In this document: positions 8,021 through 16,909 of the stretch, piece by piece
Layout of the letters: each line of letters starts with the position of its first letter
How positions within the stretch are numbered: position 1 is the first letter of the stretch
Source of the DNA: Flavobacterium psychrophilum
GTDB lineage: Bacteria > Bacteroidota > Bacteroidia > Flavobacteriales > Flavobacteriaceae
Reading direction: 5' to 3'
Assembly (NCBI GenBank): GCA_945890865.1
Contig: CAMDDB010000001.1
Span: forward strand, 124,001 to 188,000
DNA length: 64,000 bases
Notes under the pieces: generated by a model
Databases searched by the model: none
What the model saw: only the letters and a program-made list of their open reading frames with translations
Told to the model about the DNA's origin: nothing
Translations under genes and position numbers: made by a program

Positions 8021-8680
8021 ATGTCATTTATATTAAACCTAGAAACCGCAACAAAAAATTGTTCTGTAGCACTAGCAAAAGATGGAATTACTATTGCTTG
8101 TAAGGAATTAGCCACAGAGAATTTTTCGCATGCCGAAAAATTACATGTTTTTATTGCTGAAGTATTGGTAGAAAACAACATCCAGTATTCCGATTTGAAT
8201 GCGGTTGCTGTAAGCCAAGGACCTGGGTCTTATACCGGACTTCGAATTGGAGTTTCATCAGCTAAGGGAATTTGTTATGCTTTAAATATTCCACTAATTG
8301 CTATTGACACTTTGCAACTATTGGCCCAACAATTAACCATTAAAAGTGGCATGATTCTACCCATGATTGATGCTCGAAGAAGAGAAGTTTTTTCTGCGGT
8401 TTACGATAGAAATTATATACAAATTAGAACTACTCAGGCCGAAATAATTGATGAAAATTCGTATCAAGAAATAAACGAAACAATTCATTTAGTTGGCGAC
8501 GGAGCTGGAAAATTTAAAGATACCTTAATCCATTCAAAATTTGTATTTCATAACACTATAGTGTATCCTTCAGCAAAAGAAATGAGCAGTTTGTCATTTG
8601 CAAAATTTCAAAATTCAGAATTTGTCGATGTAGCTTATTTCGAACCTTTTTATTTGAAAGATTTTCTTTTAGTGAAATAA
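8021..8680 (+). CDS. tsaB: tRNA threonylcarbamoyladenosine biosynthesis protein TsaB
   Basis: 219 aa ASKHA-fold protein. N-terminal ILNLETATKNCSVAL and the central VSQGPGSYTGLRIGVSSAKG are TsaB signatures. TsaB partners TsaD and TsaE in the transfer of threonylcarbamoyl to A37 of ANN-decoding tRNAs; it is a non-catalytic paralogue of TsaD. The length matches the family. It is convergent with the MscS gene with a one-base gap, and appears to be transcribed from its own promoter. Confidence 0.95.
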   Translation: MSFILNLETATKNCSVALAKDGITIACKELATENFSHAEKLHVFIAEVLVENNIQYSDLNAVAVSQGPGSYTGLRIGVSSAKGICYALNIPLIAIDTLQLLAQQLTIKSGMILPMIDARRREVFSAVYDRNYIQIRTTQAEIIDENSYQEINETIHLVGDGAGKFKDTLIHSKFVFHNTIVYPSAKEMSSLSFAKFQNSEFVDVAYFEPFYLKDFLLVK

Positions 8681-8681
8681 A

Positions 8682-9452
8682 TTACAATTTTACTACCGAT
8701 TTACTAAATTCTAAGATGTCCGAATTTACCTGCGAATAGTCCTTGTTTTTTGTCCAAACTTTCACACTAAATATAATAGTGGTTTCAGACAAATCATCAA
8801 TCAATACTTCTGGTTTTGGTTCTTGAATAATGAAATCGTGATGGGTCACAAATTCAATGAGACATTTTTTGATTGCATTAAAATCAGATTGGTAACTGGT
8901 TTTTAAAACAATATCTGCTCTTCTTACACCTAACTGCGAATAATTCTTAATTTTTCCATTCGATAATATGGCATTTGGAATATAAATTACTTGGTTTGTA
9001 GCTGTAATTAATTTTGTTGAAAAAAGTAAAATTTCGGATACTTTACCCGTTTCGCCTTGTGTTTCAATAGTATCTCCTAATTTAAAAGGTTTGAATAATA
9101 CAATTAATATACCTCCCGCAAAATTTGACAATGAACCTTGCAGAGACAAACCAACGGCTATGCCTGCAGCTCCTAGTATTGCTACAAACGAAGATGTTTC
9201 TATTCCTAATTTAGAAATTACAGTTACAAACAATAACACGCGCAGGGTCCAAAAAATTAAATTGCCAATAAAATTAGAAAGCGTATGTTCTACCTTTCTT
9301 TTAAGAATTATTTTTTTGGTTGCTTTTGTAATCATACTAGTAGCCCATAATCCCACTAGCAATAAGACCATTGCTACTACAAATTTTGGCGAATATTCTA
9401 ATACTACCGTTTTTATGCTGGTAAAATAGTTTTGAAGTTCAATTTTTGTCAT
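8682..9452 (-). CDS. MscS-family small mechanosensitive ion channel
   Basis: 256 aa. Three N-terminal helices lead into the pore-lining helix GAAGIAVGLSLQGSLSNFAG and then the beta domain signature FKPFKLGDTIE, the hallmark of MscS channels. The protein gates ion release on hypo-osmotic shock from the inner membrane. It starts inside the stop of the upstream DUF255 gene (ATGA overlap, 9449-9452), so the two are translationally coupled. The length is close to that of minimal MscS proteins. Confidence 0.94.
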   Translation of the reverse strand: MTKIELQNYFTSIKTVVLEYSPKFVVAMVLLLVGLWATSMITKATKKIILKRKVEHTLSNFIGNLIFWTLRVLLFVTVISKLGIETSSFVAILGAAGIAVGLSLQGSLSNFAGGILIVLFKPFKLGDTIETQGETGKVSEILLFSTKLITATNQVIYIPNAILSNGKIKNYSQLGVRRADIVLKTSYQSDFNAIKKCLIEFVTHHDFIIQEPKPEVLIDDLSETTIIFSVKVWTKNKDYSQVNSDILEFSKSVVKL

Positions 9453-11464
9453 GATATTAATTTTGTATGAATTGCTTCATAAGTATTTTCAGGAGTCAAA
9501 CAGCTCTTGTTTTCACAAAGGTAAAACAAGGTTTTGGAAGGCACAAATCTGTGGCTCAAAAAGGGGAGCGAACTGTTTTTTGTACTTCCAGCAATAATAA
9601 TGTTTGGATGGTATTCCTGGATTATTTTGGATACTTCAATAACTGCATTTTCTCCACAAATTGCCAGTTCTTTTCCTGTGTTTACCGTAATCCATAATTT
9701 TATCCAATTGGAGTAGGCCGAAACATAATCTATTTTGCCTGTAATATGGTGCAACATTTGACGGACAATTTTTTCATAATATGTAGAATTAAATAAAACG
9801 CTTAATACATATAAATTAGTTGCCATTACTGAATTTGCAGCAGGGATGACATTGTCTTCTACTTCAAAATGAGCCGCTATTAAAGGCGCTGTATTTCGGG
9901 AAGTAAAGGCAAAAAATTGTTGTTGTTCGTCATAAAAGTGTTCAAAACAATAATCGGCTAACTGTTTTGCATTATTTACGTATTCGTCATGTAGCGTCAC
10001 TTGATACAATCGGATAAGCGCTTCAATTGTAAAGGCATAGTCTTCTAAAAATCCTTCAATTTTTGCTGTACTATTTTTGTAAGAGTGCCATAAATGGCTT
10101 TCAGTTGCCCAAAGATTTTGCATTAAAAATTGCGCATTCTTTTCGGCGGCTTCTAAATAGGCGGGAGTTCCTAGTGCGGTATAGGCATCCACATAGGCCT
10201 TGAGCATCAAAGCATTCCAAGAAGTTAGGCATTTGTCATCTAATCTAGGTTTTGCTCTTTCTTCGCGATTTTTGAATAATTGCTGCTCCCACGCTTGTTT
10301 TTTAGACGTTAATTTTTCAATCGAAATACTATTTCTTGTTGCAATAGTCTCTAGGCTATCTTTCTGAATCAACACATAATTATTGTGTTCCCAATAGCCA
10401 TAAGAATTAATATTAAATACTTCAGCAAAAAGCGAAAAATCTTCAATAAGAATAGTTTCTAATTCCTTTTTTTTCCAAACGTAAAAAGCACCTTCGGTTA
10501 AATTCTGCTGCTCGTCTAAACTGTCGGCATCAAGTGAAGCATAAAATCCCCCATTTGGATCGGTTAGCTCTTGGGCAACAAACGATAGGGTTTTTTCAAT
10601 AATTGTTTTATAAAGTGGATTTTTAGACCGCTTATAAGCATCTGCATAAACCGAAATTAATTGAGCATTGTCATAGAGCATTTTTTCAAAATGAGGAACA
10701 TGCCATTTTAGATCGACGGAATAACGAGAAAATCCGCCTCCTACTGTATCAAATAATCCGCCATAGGCCATTTTAGTTAAGGTCAAATCGACATGGTTGA
10801 TTATTGTAGGATCTTTATATAAGTAGCCATAATATTGTAATGCGTCCAAATTACTAGGCATCATAAACTTAGGGGCTCTTGTATAGCCTCCAAATTCCAA
10901 ATCAAAACTTTTTTTCCATTTTTCTACTAGGGGATGAATGTTCTCATACGGAAATTCGTCCAAAAAGGTATCATGAGATACAATTCCTAGAGCGTTTAAA
11001 CCCTCTTTCATTTTTTCGGCGTAGTCTATAATCTTTTCCGGATTGTTTTGAAACAAATGGGACAATTGCATTAACGTTTCCATCCAATTGGCTTTATTGA
11101 CATAAGTGGCTCCCCAAATGGGACATCCATTGGGTAAACAAACCACATTTAATGGCCAACCCCCTTGTCCTGTCATCATTTGTAAAGCTTTCATATAAAT
11201 CGCATCGACATCTGGACGCTCTTCTTTGTCCACTTTAATAGCGATGAAGTGTGCATTCATTACATCGGCTACTTCATGATCTTCAAAACACTCATGTTCC
11301 ATCACATGACACCAGTGACAGGCTGCATAGCCAATGCTGATCAATAGGAGTTTGTTTTCTTTTTGAGCAGTTGCCAAGGTGTTCTCATTCCATGCTTTCC
11401 AAAAAATGGGATTGGTGGCATGCTGTAACAAATACGGACTGGATTCTAATACTAATTCATTCAT
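9449..11464 (-). CDS. DUF255 thioredoxin-domain protein (YyaL/SPATA20-like)
   Basis: 671 aa. The N-terminal thioredoxin-fold domain (DUF255) has the motif ACHWCHVME with Cys49/Cys52, DKEERPDVD, and GQGGWPLNVVCLPNG. The rest is an (alpha/alpha)6-barrel-like region related to N-acylglucosamine epimerases (GGFSRYSVDLKWHVPHFEKM, LDADS, TSWNALMLKAY). Homologues are found from bacteria to man (SPATA20), with no settled biochemical function. The length matches the family. It overlaps the MscS gene by 4 bp. Confidence 0.92.
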   Translation of the reverse strand: MNELVLESSPYLLQHATNPIFWKAWNENTLATAQKENKLLLISIGYAACHWCHVMEHECFEDHEVADVMNAHFIAIKVDKEERPDVDAIYMKALQMMTGQGGWPLNVVCLPNGCPIWGATYVNKANWMETLMQLSHLFQNNPEKIIDYAEKMKEGLNALGIVSHDTFLDEFPYENIHPLVEKWKKSFDLEFGGYTRAPKFMMPSNLDALQYYGYLYKDPTIINHVDLTLTKMAYGGLFDTVGGGFSRYSVDLKWHVPHFEKMLYDNAQLISVYADAYKRSKNPLYKTIIEKTLSFVAQELTDPNGGFYASLDADSLDEQQNLTEGAFYVWKKKELETILIEDFSLFAEVFNINSYGYWEHNNYVLIQKDSLETIATRNSISIEKLTSKKQAWEQQLFKNREERAKPRLDDKCLTSWNALMLKAYVDAYTALGTPAYLEAAEKNAQFLMQNLWATESHLWHSYKNSTAKIEGFLEDYAFTIEALIRLYQVTLHDEYVNNAKQLADYCFEHFYDEQQQFFAFTSRNTAPLIAAHFEVEDNVIPAANSVMATNLYVLSVLFNSTYYEKIVRQMLHHITGKIDYVSAYSNWIKLWITVNTGKELAICGENAVIEVSKIIQEYHPNIIIAGSTKNSSLPFLSHRFVPSKTLFYLCENKSCLTPENTYEAIHTKLIS

Positions 11465-11516
11465 AAAAAAAGCGCTCTTTTGGAACGCTTAAAGGTAAAA
11501 TATTTTTAAATAGTAA

Positions 11517-12416
11517 TTACCCATTAATGGCTTCAACTTTGATATTTGGATCTTTCAACATGTCTTTTAACATATTTTCAATGCCGTTTTTTAAAGTAAA
11601 CGTTGAAGAGGGGCAACCACTGCAAGCGCCTTGTAAAATTACTTTCACTCTTTTTTCAGTGGGGTCAAACGAATCAAAAACAATGTTTCCACCATCACTT
11701 TGAACGGCTGGTTTTATATATTCTTCAATAATATTGATGATTTGTTGGGAGGTAACATCTAAATTTTCAAAATAACTTTCTTGTTGTTTTAGATGATTGG
11801 CTGTTTCTAGAATCGCCGTTTCATCAATAATAGTTCCGCCATTTTCAATAAACCCTTTAATAAAAGTTCTCAATTCAAGCGTTATTTCTTCCCATTCGGT
11901 CACTGCAAATTTGGTAATGGACACATAATTTTCGTCAATAAAAATTTCTTTTACGAATGGGAACATAAAAAGTTCTTTGGCTAAAGGCGAAGCTGCGGTT
12001 TCCTCGATATTTTTAAACTCTACCGGTGTTTTTGTTATTAATGTGTTGCAGACAAATTTTAAAACTGCTGGATTTGGCGTGGTTTCTGCATAAACTGTTA
12101 CGGGTATTTTTTTGTTTTTAGGTTCTTCAACAATCAAAATTTCTCCTCCTTTATTAATGAAATCTCCAATTTGTTCGGCTACTTCATTTTGCACATCTTC
12201 CCATTCTACGATAGAAAATTTTTCTATAGCGATAAAATTACCGGATAAGTAAACTGTTTTTACAAAGGGTAAAAAAAACAATTGTTTGGCCAAGGGAGAT
12301 GCTTGCGTTTCATCAATATTTTTGAATTCAAAATTGTCTGTTCGAACAATGAACTCGTCAAATTCAAATTTAAGAATTGAAGGATTGTTAGTGGGTTTTA
12401 TAGCTATTATTTGCAT
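11517..12416 (-). CDS. Nfu-type Fe-S cluster scaffold with duplicated N-terminal domain
   Basis: 299 aa. The C-terminal NifU domain (~215-299) carries the cluster-binding motif GACSGCPSS with Cys265 and Cys268. It is preceded by two copies of the Nfu N-terminal domain: copy 1 (~3-95, ASPLAKQLFFLPFVKTVY) and copy 2 (~108-200, ASPLAKELFMFPFVKEIF). Ordinary Nfu proteins have one such domain and are ~190 aa. The protein would carry or transfer 4Fe-4S clusters to apoproteins in the cytoplasm. It is monocistronic, with a 400-bp gap upstream. Confidence 0.93.
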   Translation of the reverse strand: MQIIAIKPTNNPSILKFEFDEFIVRTDNFEFKNIDETQASPLAKQLFFLPFVKTVYLSGNFIAIEKFSIVEWEDVQNEVAEQIGDFINKGGEILIVEEPKNKKIPVTVYAETTPNPAVLKFVCNTLITKTPVEFKNIEETAASPLAKELFMFPFVKEIFIDENYVSITKFAVTEWEEITLELRTFIKGFIENGGTIIDETAILETANHLKQQESYFENLDVTSQQIINIIEEYIKPAVQSDGGNIVFDSFDPTEKRVKVILQGACSGCPSSTFTLKNGIENMLKDMLKDPNIKVEAING

Positions 12417-12814
12417 TGTAGTATTATTTTCGGCAAAGATAAGAACAAATAGGCGGCATTCGAAAATATTTATTTAATTACAATAAAATTAACTAATGCT
12501 TAAATATAAAGGATCCATTATTAATTATTAAGGACACAATTTCTTATAAAAACAGGCATTAATTTACAAGTTAATTTAATAAATTAATCAGTAACTAATT
12601 GATTTTTAGCAAAAAGCATCAATTATTTTACAATATTTTATTTGGATTCTATTTTTTTAATCATTTACAAGAATATTTTAAAATAAAGATGCAATTAAAA
12701 CACAAAATTTATATCTTTGACCATTAGGCTAAAAAGAAAAGGAGATATTATTTGAAAAGATTTTTTTAGCTCATAGATATAAAAATTAAGTTTCATTATC
12801 ATATAATTAGGTAA
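12417..12814. other. Long AT-rich intergenic region between nfu and porP/sprF
   Basis: About 400 bp and very AT-rich, without an ORF of credible length on either strand and without an RNA gene that I can recognise. It contains one good -7 box (12712-12719) and a purine-rich AAAAGGAGAT (~12736) not placed before a start codon. The long leader suggests regulated expression of the downstream PorP/SprF gene, but I see no clear operator. Confidence 0.5.
12712..12719 (+). promoter_or_regulatory. Likely -7 box upstream of porP/sprF-like gene
   Basis: TATCTTTG matches TANNTTTG perfectly, 95 nt before the start codon. No TTG is visible at 17-20 nt spacing, so the promoter is only half supported. Confidence 0.4.
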
Positions 12815-13819
12815 ATGATGAATTTTAAAAAGATTTTTTTTGTTGTTGCATTTTTAGTTACACAATTTACTTATTCGCAAGAAGGTATTGCGGTTTATTC
12901 TGATTATTTATCAGACAACTATTATCTAATACATCCGTCAATGGCGGGAGCTGCAAATTGTGGTAAAATTAGACTAACGGGCCGTCAGCAGTGGTTTGGA
13001 CAAGAAGATGCTCCAGCTTTACAAACAATGAGTTTTAATACATCTTTAGATGAAGAAGGAACCTCGGGTATAGGAATGATTTTGTTTAACGATAAAAATG
13101 GTTATCACTCACAACGTGGAGGAAAATTAACGTATGCACACCATTTGCGGTTTTCAAGAAGCACAATAGATTTAAATCAACTTTCTTTCGGAGTTAGTGC
13201 TGCTTTTATTCAAACAACTTTAGATGGGTCAGATTTTACGGGTTTTGATCCCGTTATTGTTCCTGGAGTTATTCAAAAGGATGCTTATTTTAATGTTGAT
13301 TTAGGGGTTTCTTATCATTACATGGATTTCTTTACCCATTTTACAGTCAAGAATTTTTTAGCAAATCAACGCAGAGAATTGTATTCGGAAGGATTTGAAT
13401 CTGATAATTTAAGTAAATATTTATGGAGTGCTGGGGCTGTTTTTGGAGATGATAATGATTTATTATTTGAACCTTCATTTATGTTACAATATACTTCTGA
13501 AACAAAGGAAAAAGCAATTGATTTAAACTTAAAAGTTTATAAAGAACTTGAATTTGGAAAACTTTGGGGAGGGCTTTCCTACAGAAGAAGTTTTGATGGC
13601 GCGCAATATGTTAGTGGCAGTGGAATTCAAGATCAAAAATTGCAATGGGTGACCCCAATTGTAGGGCTTAATTATGATAAATTTATGTTCTCTTATACTT
13701 ATTCTCATATCATGGGAGATGTAAAATTTGATAATGCTGGATTTCATCAAATTACCCTTGGAATGAATATTTTCTGTAAAGATAAAGAATGGGATTGTAA
13801 CTGTCCAGCAGTAAACTAA
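12815..13819 (+). CDS. PorP/SprF family type IX secretion outer membrane protein
   Basis: 334 aa with a signal peptide ending TYSQ-E and a beta-barrel of the PorP/SprF family. The start of the mature protein, YSDYLSDNYYLIHPSMAGA, and the GIGMILFNDKNGYHSQRGGKLTYAH-like strands are characteristic. PorP/SprF proteins work with the T9SS and are usually encoded beside the type B-CTD substrate they help export or anchor (as sprF next to sprB). Here no adhesin is adjacent. It may serve a distant substrate, such as the one at 36790-38850. A terminator follows. Confidence 0.9.
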   Translation: MMNFKKIFFVVAFLVTQFTYSQEGIAVYSDYLSDNYYLIHPSMAGAANCGKIRLTGRQQWFGQEDAPALQTMSFNTSLDEEGTSGIGMILFNDKNGYHSQRGGKLTYAHHLRFSRSTIDLNQLSFGVSAAFIQTTLDGSDFTGFDPVIVPGVIQKDAYFNVDLGVSYHYMDFFTHFTVKNFLANQRRELYSEGFESDNLSKYLWSAGAVFGDDNDLLFEPSFMLQYTSETKEKAIDLNLKVYKELEFGKLWGGLSYRRSFDGAQYVSGSGIQDQKLQWVTPIVGLNYDKFMFSYTYSHIMGDVKFDNAGFHQITLGMNIFCKDKEWDCNCPAVN

Positions 13820-13840
13820 TCTTATAAATAGTGTATAATT

Positions 13841-13865
13841 GTCCCGATTCTTCGGGACTTTTTTT
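13841..13865 (+). terminator. Intrinsic terminator after porP/sprF-like gene
   Basis: Stem GTCCCGA / TCGGGAC with loop TTCT, followed by seven or more T. It is 21 bp after the stop codon. Confidence 0.88.
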
Positions 13866-13877
13866 TAAATAAAAAAC

Positions 13878-14396
13878 ATGCTGATTAAAGAAGTAAACGG
13901 AAAAAAACCGCAAATTCCAACCGATTGTTATGTGGCTGAAAATGCTACAATCGTGGGAGATGTTGTATTAGGATCAAATTGTAGTGTTTGGTTTAATGCA
14001 GTGATTCGTGGGGATGTAAATTCAATCATAATTGGTAATAAAGTAAATATACAAGATGGTGCAGTAATTCACTGTACCTATCAAAAACACCCCACAATAA
14101 TAGGAAATAATGTTTCTATTGGACACAACGCTATTGTTCATGGATGTACGGTCAAAGACAATGTATTGATTGGAATGGGCGCTATTGTTATGGATAATTG
14201 CGTTATTGAAAGTAATTCAATTGTCGCGGCAGGTTCAGTAATTACTCAAAATACAGTTGTCGAATCAGGTTGTATTTATGCAGGTGTTCCGGCAAAAAAA
14301 ATAAAAGATATTGATCAAAGTGATTTTGCAGGCGAAATCGAGCGCATTTCAAATAACTATGTAATGTATTCTGGCTGGTTTAAAGAAAAAGAATAA
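13878..14396 (+). CDS. Gamma carbonic anhydrase family protein (left-handed beta-helix)
   Basis: 172 aa made of hexapeptide repeats: IVGDVVLGSNCSVWFNAVIRGD, then VNIQDGAVIHC and VSIGHNAIVHG. The two histidine-bearing turns (IGHNAIVHG) and the earlier IHC supply the three metal histidines of gamma carbonic anhydrase. The family trimer binds Zn or Fe; only some members hydrate CO2, so activity is not certain. It is convergent with murI, with stop codons one base apart. Confidence 0.9.
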   Translation: MLIKEVNGKKPQIPTDCYVAENATIVGDVVLGSNCSVWFNAVIRGDVNSIIIGNKVNIQDGAVIHCTYQKHPTIIGNNVSIGHNAIVHGCTVKDNVLIGMGAIVMDNCVIESNSIVAAGSVITQNTVVESGCIYAGVPAKKIKDIDQSDFAGEIERISNNYVMYSGWFKEKE

Positions 14397-14397
14397 C

Positions 14398-15177
14398 TTA
14401 GAAATTTTTATGGAATATAGTATCTATAGGAATTAGTATCTTTTTCAAAACGTCTATAGAGCTGTTGGAGTAAAAAAGCTGAGTTGGATTTTTATTAGAT
14501 TGATTGAGTAATCCAAGGTTTTCCAAGATTTTTTTTGTTTGCTTGGCCACCGCTTCTCCCGAATCGATTATTTTTATACTGGTTGGAATTATTTTTTTTA
14601 TTTGGGGAATCAAATAAGGGTAATGGCTACAGCCTAATACTAAATAATCAATATTCTCTTCAATCATCGGTTGTAAGTAGCTTTCTAAAAGTTCTTTCAT
14701 TTCTGGCGAATCTATAGCACCATTTTCTATCAATTGTACCAGACCATGACCTATTTGTTCAATAATTTTGACCTCAGGGTGTTTGGCTACGTTTTCATGA
14801 AACAAAGCACTGTTGAGGGTTCCTTTTGTAGCTAAAATTCCTATGGTTTGTGTTTTGCTATGAATAGCTGCTGGTTTTATTGCGGGTTCAATACCTATGA
14901 ATGGGACGTTGTATTTAGCTCTTAATTCTTTTATAGCATTAGTAGTAGCTGTATTGCATGCCACAATAATTAATTTGCAATTTTGTTCGAGCAAAAGCGC
15001 TGTATTTTTTGAACTCAAATAGAGGATTTCTTCTTTTGATTTTAAGCCATAGGGTGCATTCTTGCTATCGGCAAGGTAAATGGTATTTTCTCTCGGTAAT
15101 AACGCATGTACTTCTCTCCAAATAGAAGTACCGCCTATACCCGAATCAAATAAACCGATAGGATCTGAACTATTCAT
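14398..15177 (-). CDS. murI: Glutamate racemase
   Basis: 259 aa. It makes D-glutamate for peptidoglycan. The motifs are FDSGIGG with Asp11, VACNTATTNA with catalytic Cys74, and LGCSHYPYL with catalytic Cys183, the two-cysteine pair of cofactor-independent racemases. The length is normal. It lies downstream of the envelope operon on the same strand, separated from it by a terminator, so it probably has its own promoter. Confidence 0.96.
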   Translation of the reverse strand: MNSSDPIGLFDSGIGGTSIWREVHALLPRENTIYLADSKNAPYGLKSKEEILYLSSKNTALLLEQNCKLIIVACNTATTNAIKELRAKYNVPFIGIEPAIKPAAIHSKTQTIGILATKGTLNSALFHENVAKHPEVKIIEQIGHGLVQLIENGAIDSPEMKELLESYLQPMIEENIDYLVLGCSHYPYLIPQIKKIIPTSIKIIDSGEAVAKQTKKILENLGLLNQSNKNPTQLFYSNSSIDVLKKILIPIDTIFHKNF

Positions 15178-15188
15178 ATAAACAAAAA

Positions 15189-15227
15189 TAAAAAAAAACG
15201 GCTCAATCCAATTAGGTATGAGCCGTT
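15189..15227 (-). terminator. Terminator of the DUF6089-uppS-bamA-ompH operon
   Basis: Stem AACGGCTCA (15197-15205) with TGAGCCGTT (15219-15227). On the minus strand it is followed by a T run (plus-strand A run 15191-15198). The plus strand also shows T's, so it may act both ways. Confidence 0.85.
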
Positions 15228-15250
15228 TTTTTTAAAATAATGAATGAGAA

Positions 15251-15754
15251 TTAAAATCCTAATTCTTTTTTAACTGCAACTAATAAATCTTCACCATCAG
15301 CAACTAATACACCACTTCCCGTTGTAGCGTCTAATACATAAGTAATTTGTTTTGATTTGGCTACTTTTTTAATGGCGGTTTGTGCTTTTTCCATAATGGG
15401 TTTTAATAAATCCACCTCTTTCTGGCCTAACTCTTTTTGAGCAGTTTGTTGAAATTGTTGAATACGAGAACCCATATCTTGCATTTCTTTTGAACGTGTT
15501 TCGTTTAAAGCATCACCAGCAGTTGCTGATTCTTGCTCATACTTTTGCAATTTAGTTTGGTATTCAGTCACCATATTTTTGTAATCTTTATCATAGGTAT
15601 CCTGAATTTTCTTTAATTGATCTTGAGCCGTTTTCATTTCAGGCATAGAAGTCATTAAAGCCTGAACATCAATGTGCGCTACTTTTGTTTGAGCAGCTAC
15701 TTGTGTTCCAATAAAAAGTATAACTACGATTGCCAACGATTTTAATTGTTTCAT
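15251..15754 (-). CDS. OmpH/Skp-like periplasmic chaperone (short copy)
   Basis: 167 aa with a signal peptide ending VAAQ-T. The mature part starts KVAHIDVQALMTSMPEMK, followed by a long coiled coil (~45-115) and a C-terminal LDATTGSGVLVADGEDLL-type strand, as in OmpH/Skp. Skp is a trimeric jellyfish-like chaperone that carries unfolded outer-membrane proteins to the BAM complex. It is the last gene of an operon with bamA, which fits that job. It lies 25 bp after the longer paralogue. Confidence 0.93.
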   Translation of the reverse strand: MKQLKSLAIVVILFIGTQVAAQTKVAHIDVQALMTSMPEMKTAQDQLKKIQDTYDKDYKNMVTEYQTKLQKYEQESATAGDALNETRSKEMQDMGSRIQQFQQTAQKELGQKEVDLLKPIMEKAQTAIKKVAKSKQITYVLDATTGSGVLVADGEDLLVAVKKELGF

Positions 15755-15779
15755 TTTTTTTTAATTTAATTTAGGTTAT

Positions 15780-16796
15780 TTACTCTTTTTTCTCTGTTTC
15801 TGTTTTTTGTTCTTTTGCTTTGATTGCAGCAGCTTTTTCTTCTGCCTTCTTTTTCTTTTTATCTTCTAAGGCTTTTTTACGTTCTTCAATTTTTTTATTG
15901 CGAAAATCAATAGCTTTCTGTTTAATTTCTTCAAAGGTTAATTTTTTTTCAGTAGTAATTGTTTTTTCAGAATCTGTAGAGACTACTTTTTCTGTTTTTG
16001 TTTCCTCTTCGGTGACTTCTTTTTCAATTACTGTGCCATTTTTTTTGGCTTCTCTATCCTCAATTAATTTTTTTCTTTTTTCAGCATCGGCTGCCTTTTT
16101 GTCTTCAATAGCTTTTTGACGTTCTTCCATTAATTTTTCACGGGCTGCTTTTTTCTCGTCTAACGCTTTTTGACGTGCGGCAATAGCGGGATTAGCATCT
16201 TGTGACTCTTTTGCTTCTTCTAATGCTTCCTTAGCTTCCAATGTTTTTAGTTGCTTTCTGCTCATTTCCTCTCTTTTCTGAACAGTAGTTAACTTTTTTA
16301 CAACAAAATCACTAATATCATATTTTTTATCGGCAAATAGCATGGTTAAATCGGAAGCTCTATCAAAAACAAAATCATATTTTCTTTGTTCGGCTACATC
16401 CTGAACAATTGTAAATATTTGATCTTGAATGGGTTTTACTAAAACCGATTTTTGGATAATCAAATCGCCTTTTGGTCCAAATCTTTTTTCTTGATAATCT
16501 ATTAATTCTTTTTCAAAATATGCAATTTCTTCTTCACGTTCTTCTATTAGTTCTTTGGTCAAAAGAATACGCTCCGTTTTTAAATTTTCTTTAAGTGTAG
16601 TTAGCGCTGTTCTTTTAGATTCAATTTCAATTTTCCAATTTTGAGCTTTTTGTTCGAGTATATTTAAGGCTTCTGCATAGTCAGGCACCTTCTCCAATAT
16701 ATATTCCATGTCAATATAAGCAATTTTAACTCCTTTGGCTGTTTGCGCAGGAGCACTAATTGAGATGAAAACAAGTAATATAAATATTTTTTTCAT
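15780..16796 (-). CDS. OmpH/Skp-like periplasmic protein with long charged C-terminal tail
   Basis: 338 aa with a signal peptide ending PAQTAK. The OmpH domain (~20-170) includes IAYIDMEYILEKVPDY and KYDFVFDRASDLTMLFAD. It is followed by ~165 residues of Lys/Glu/Ala-rich sequence with repeats of the type EKKAAREKLMEERQK and EDKKAADAEKRKK, predicted as a long coiled coil or disordered tail. That tail doubles the usual Skp length. It sits between bamA (113 bp upstream) and the short ompH. A periplasmic chaperone for outer-membrane proteins is likely; the role of the tail is unknown. Confidence 0.9.
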   Translation of the reverse strand: MKKIFILLVFISISAPAQTAKGVKIAYIDMEYILEKVPDYAEALNILEQKAQNWKIEIESKRTALTTLKENLKTERILLTKELIEEREEEIAYFEKELIDYQEKRFGPKGDLIIQKSVLVKPIQDQIFTIVQDVAEQRKYDFVFDRASDLTMLFADKKYDISDFVVKKLTTVQKREEMSRKQLKTLEAKEALEEAKESQDANPAIAARQKALDEKKAAREKLMEERQKAIEDKKAADAEKRKKLIEDREAKKNGTVIEKEVTEEETKTEKVVSTDSEKTITTEKKLTFEEIKQKAIDFRNKKIEERKKALEDKKKKKAEEKAAAIKAKEQKTETEKKE

Positions 16797-16909
16797 AAAT
16801 AAATGGTTGTCTTTTTGAAATAAAGTAATACGTTTAAAATGGATTACTTTACTAACGCAACAAATATCAAAATATTTTCACTAAAATAATAAAAAACTAT
16901 TAACTATAT

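Noticed and set aside
12736..12745. AAAAGGAGAT as a ribosome binding site
   Set aside because: No start codon lies at a suitable distance; the following frame stops after a few codons.
15820..16119. Plus-strand hydrophobic 99-codon frame
   Set aside because: It is the antisense of the Lys/Glu-rich tail of the OmpH-like gene, which naturally reads as Phe/Leu/Ser.
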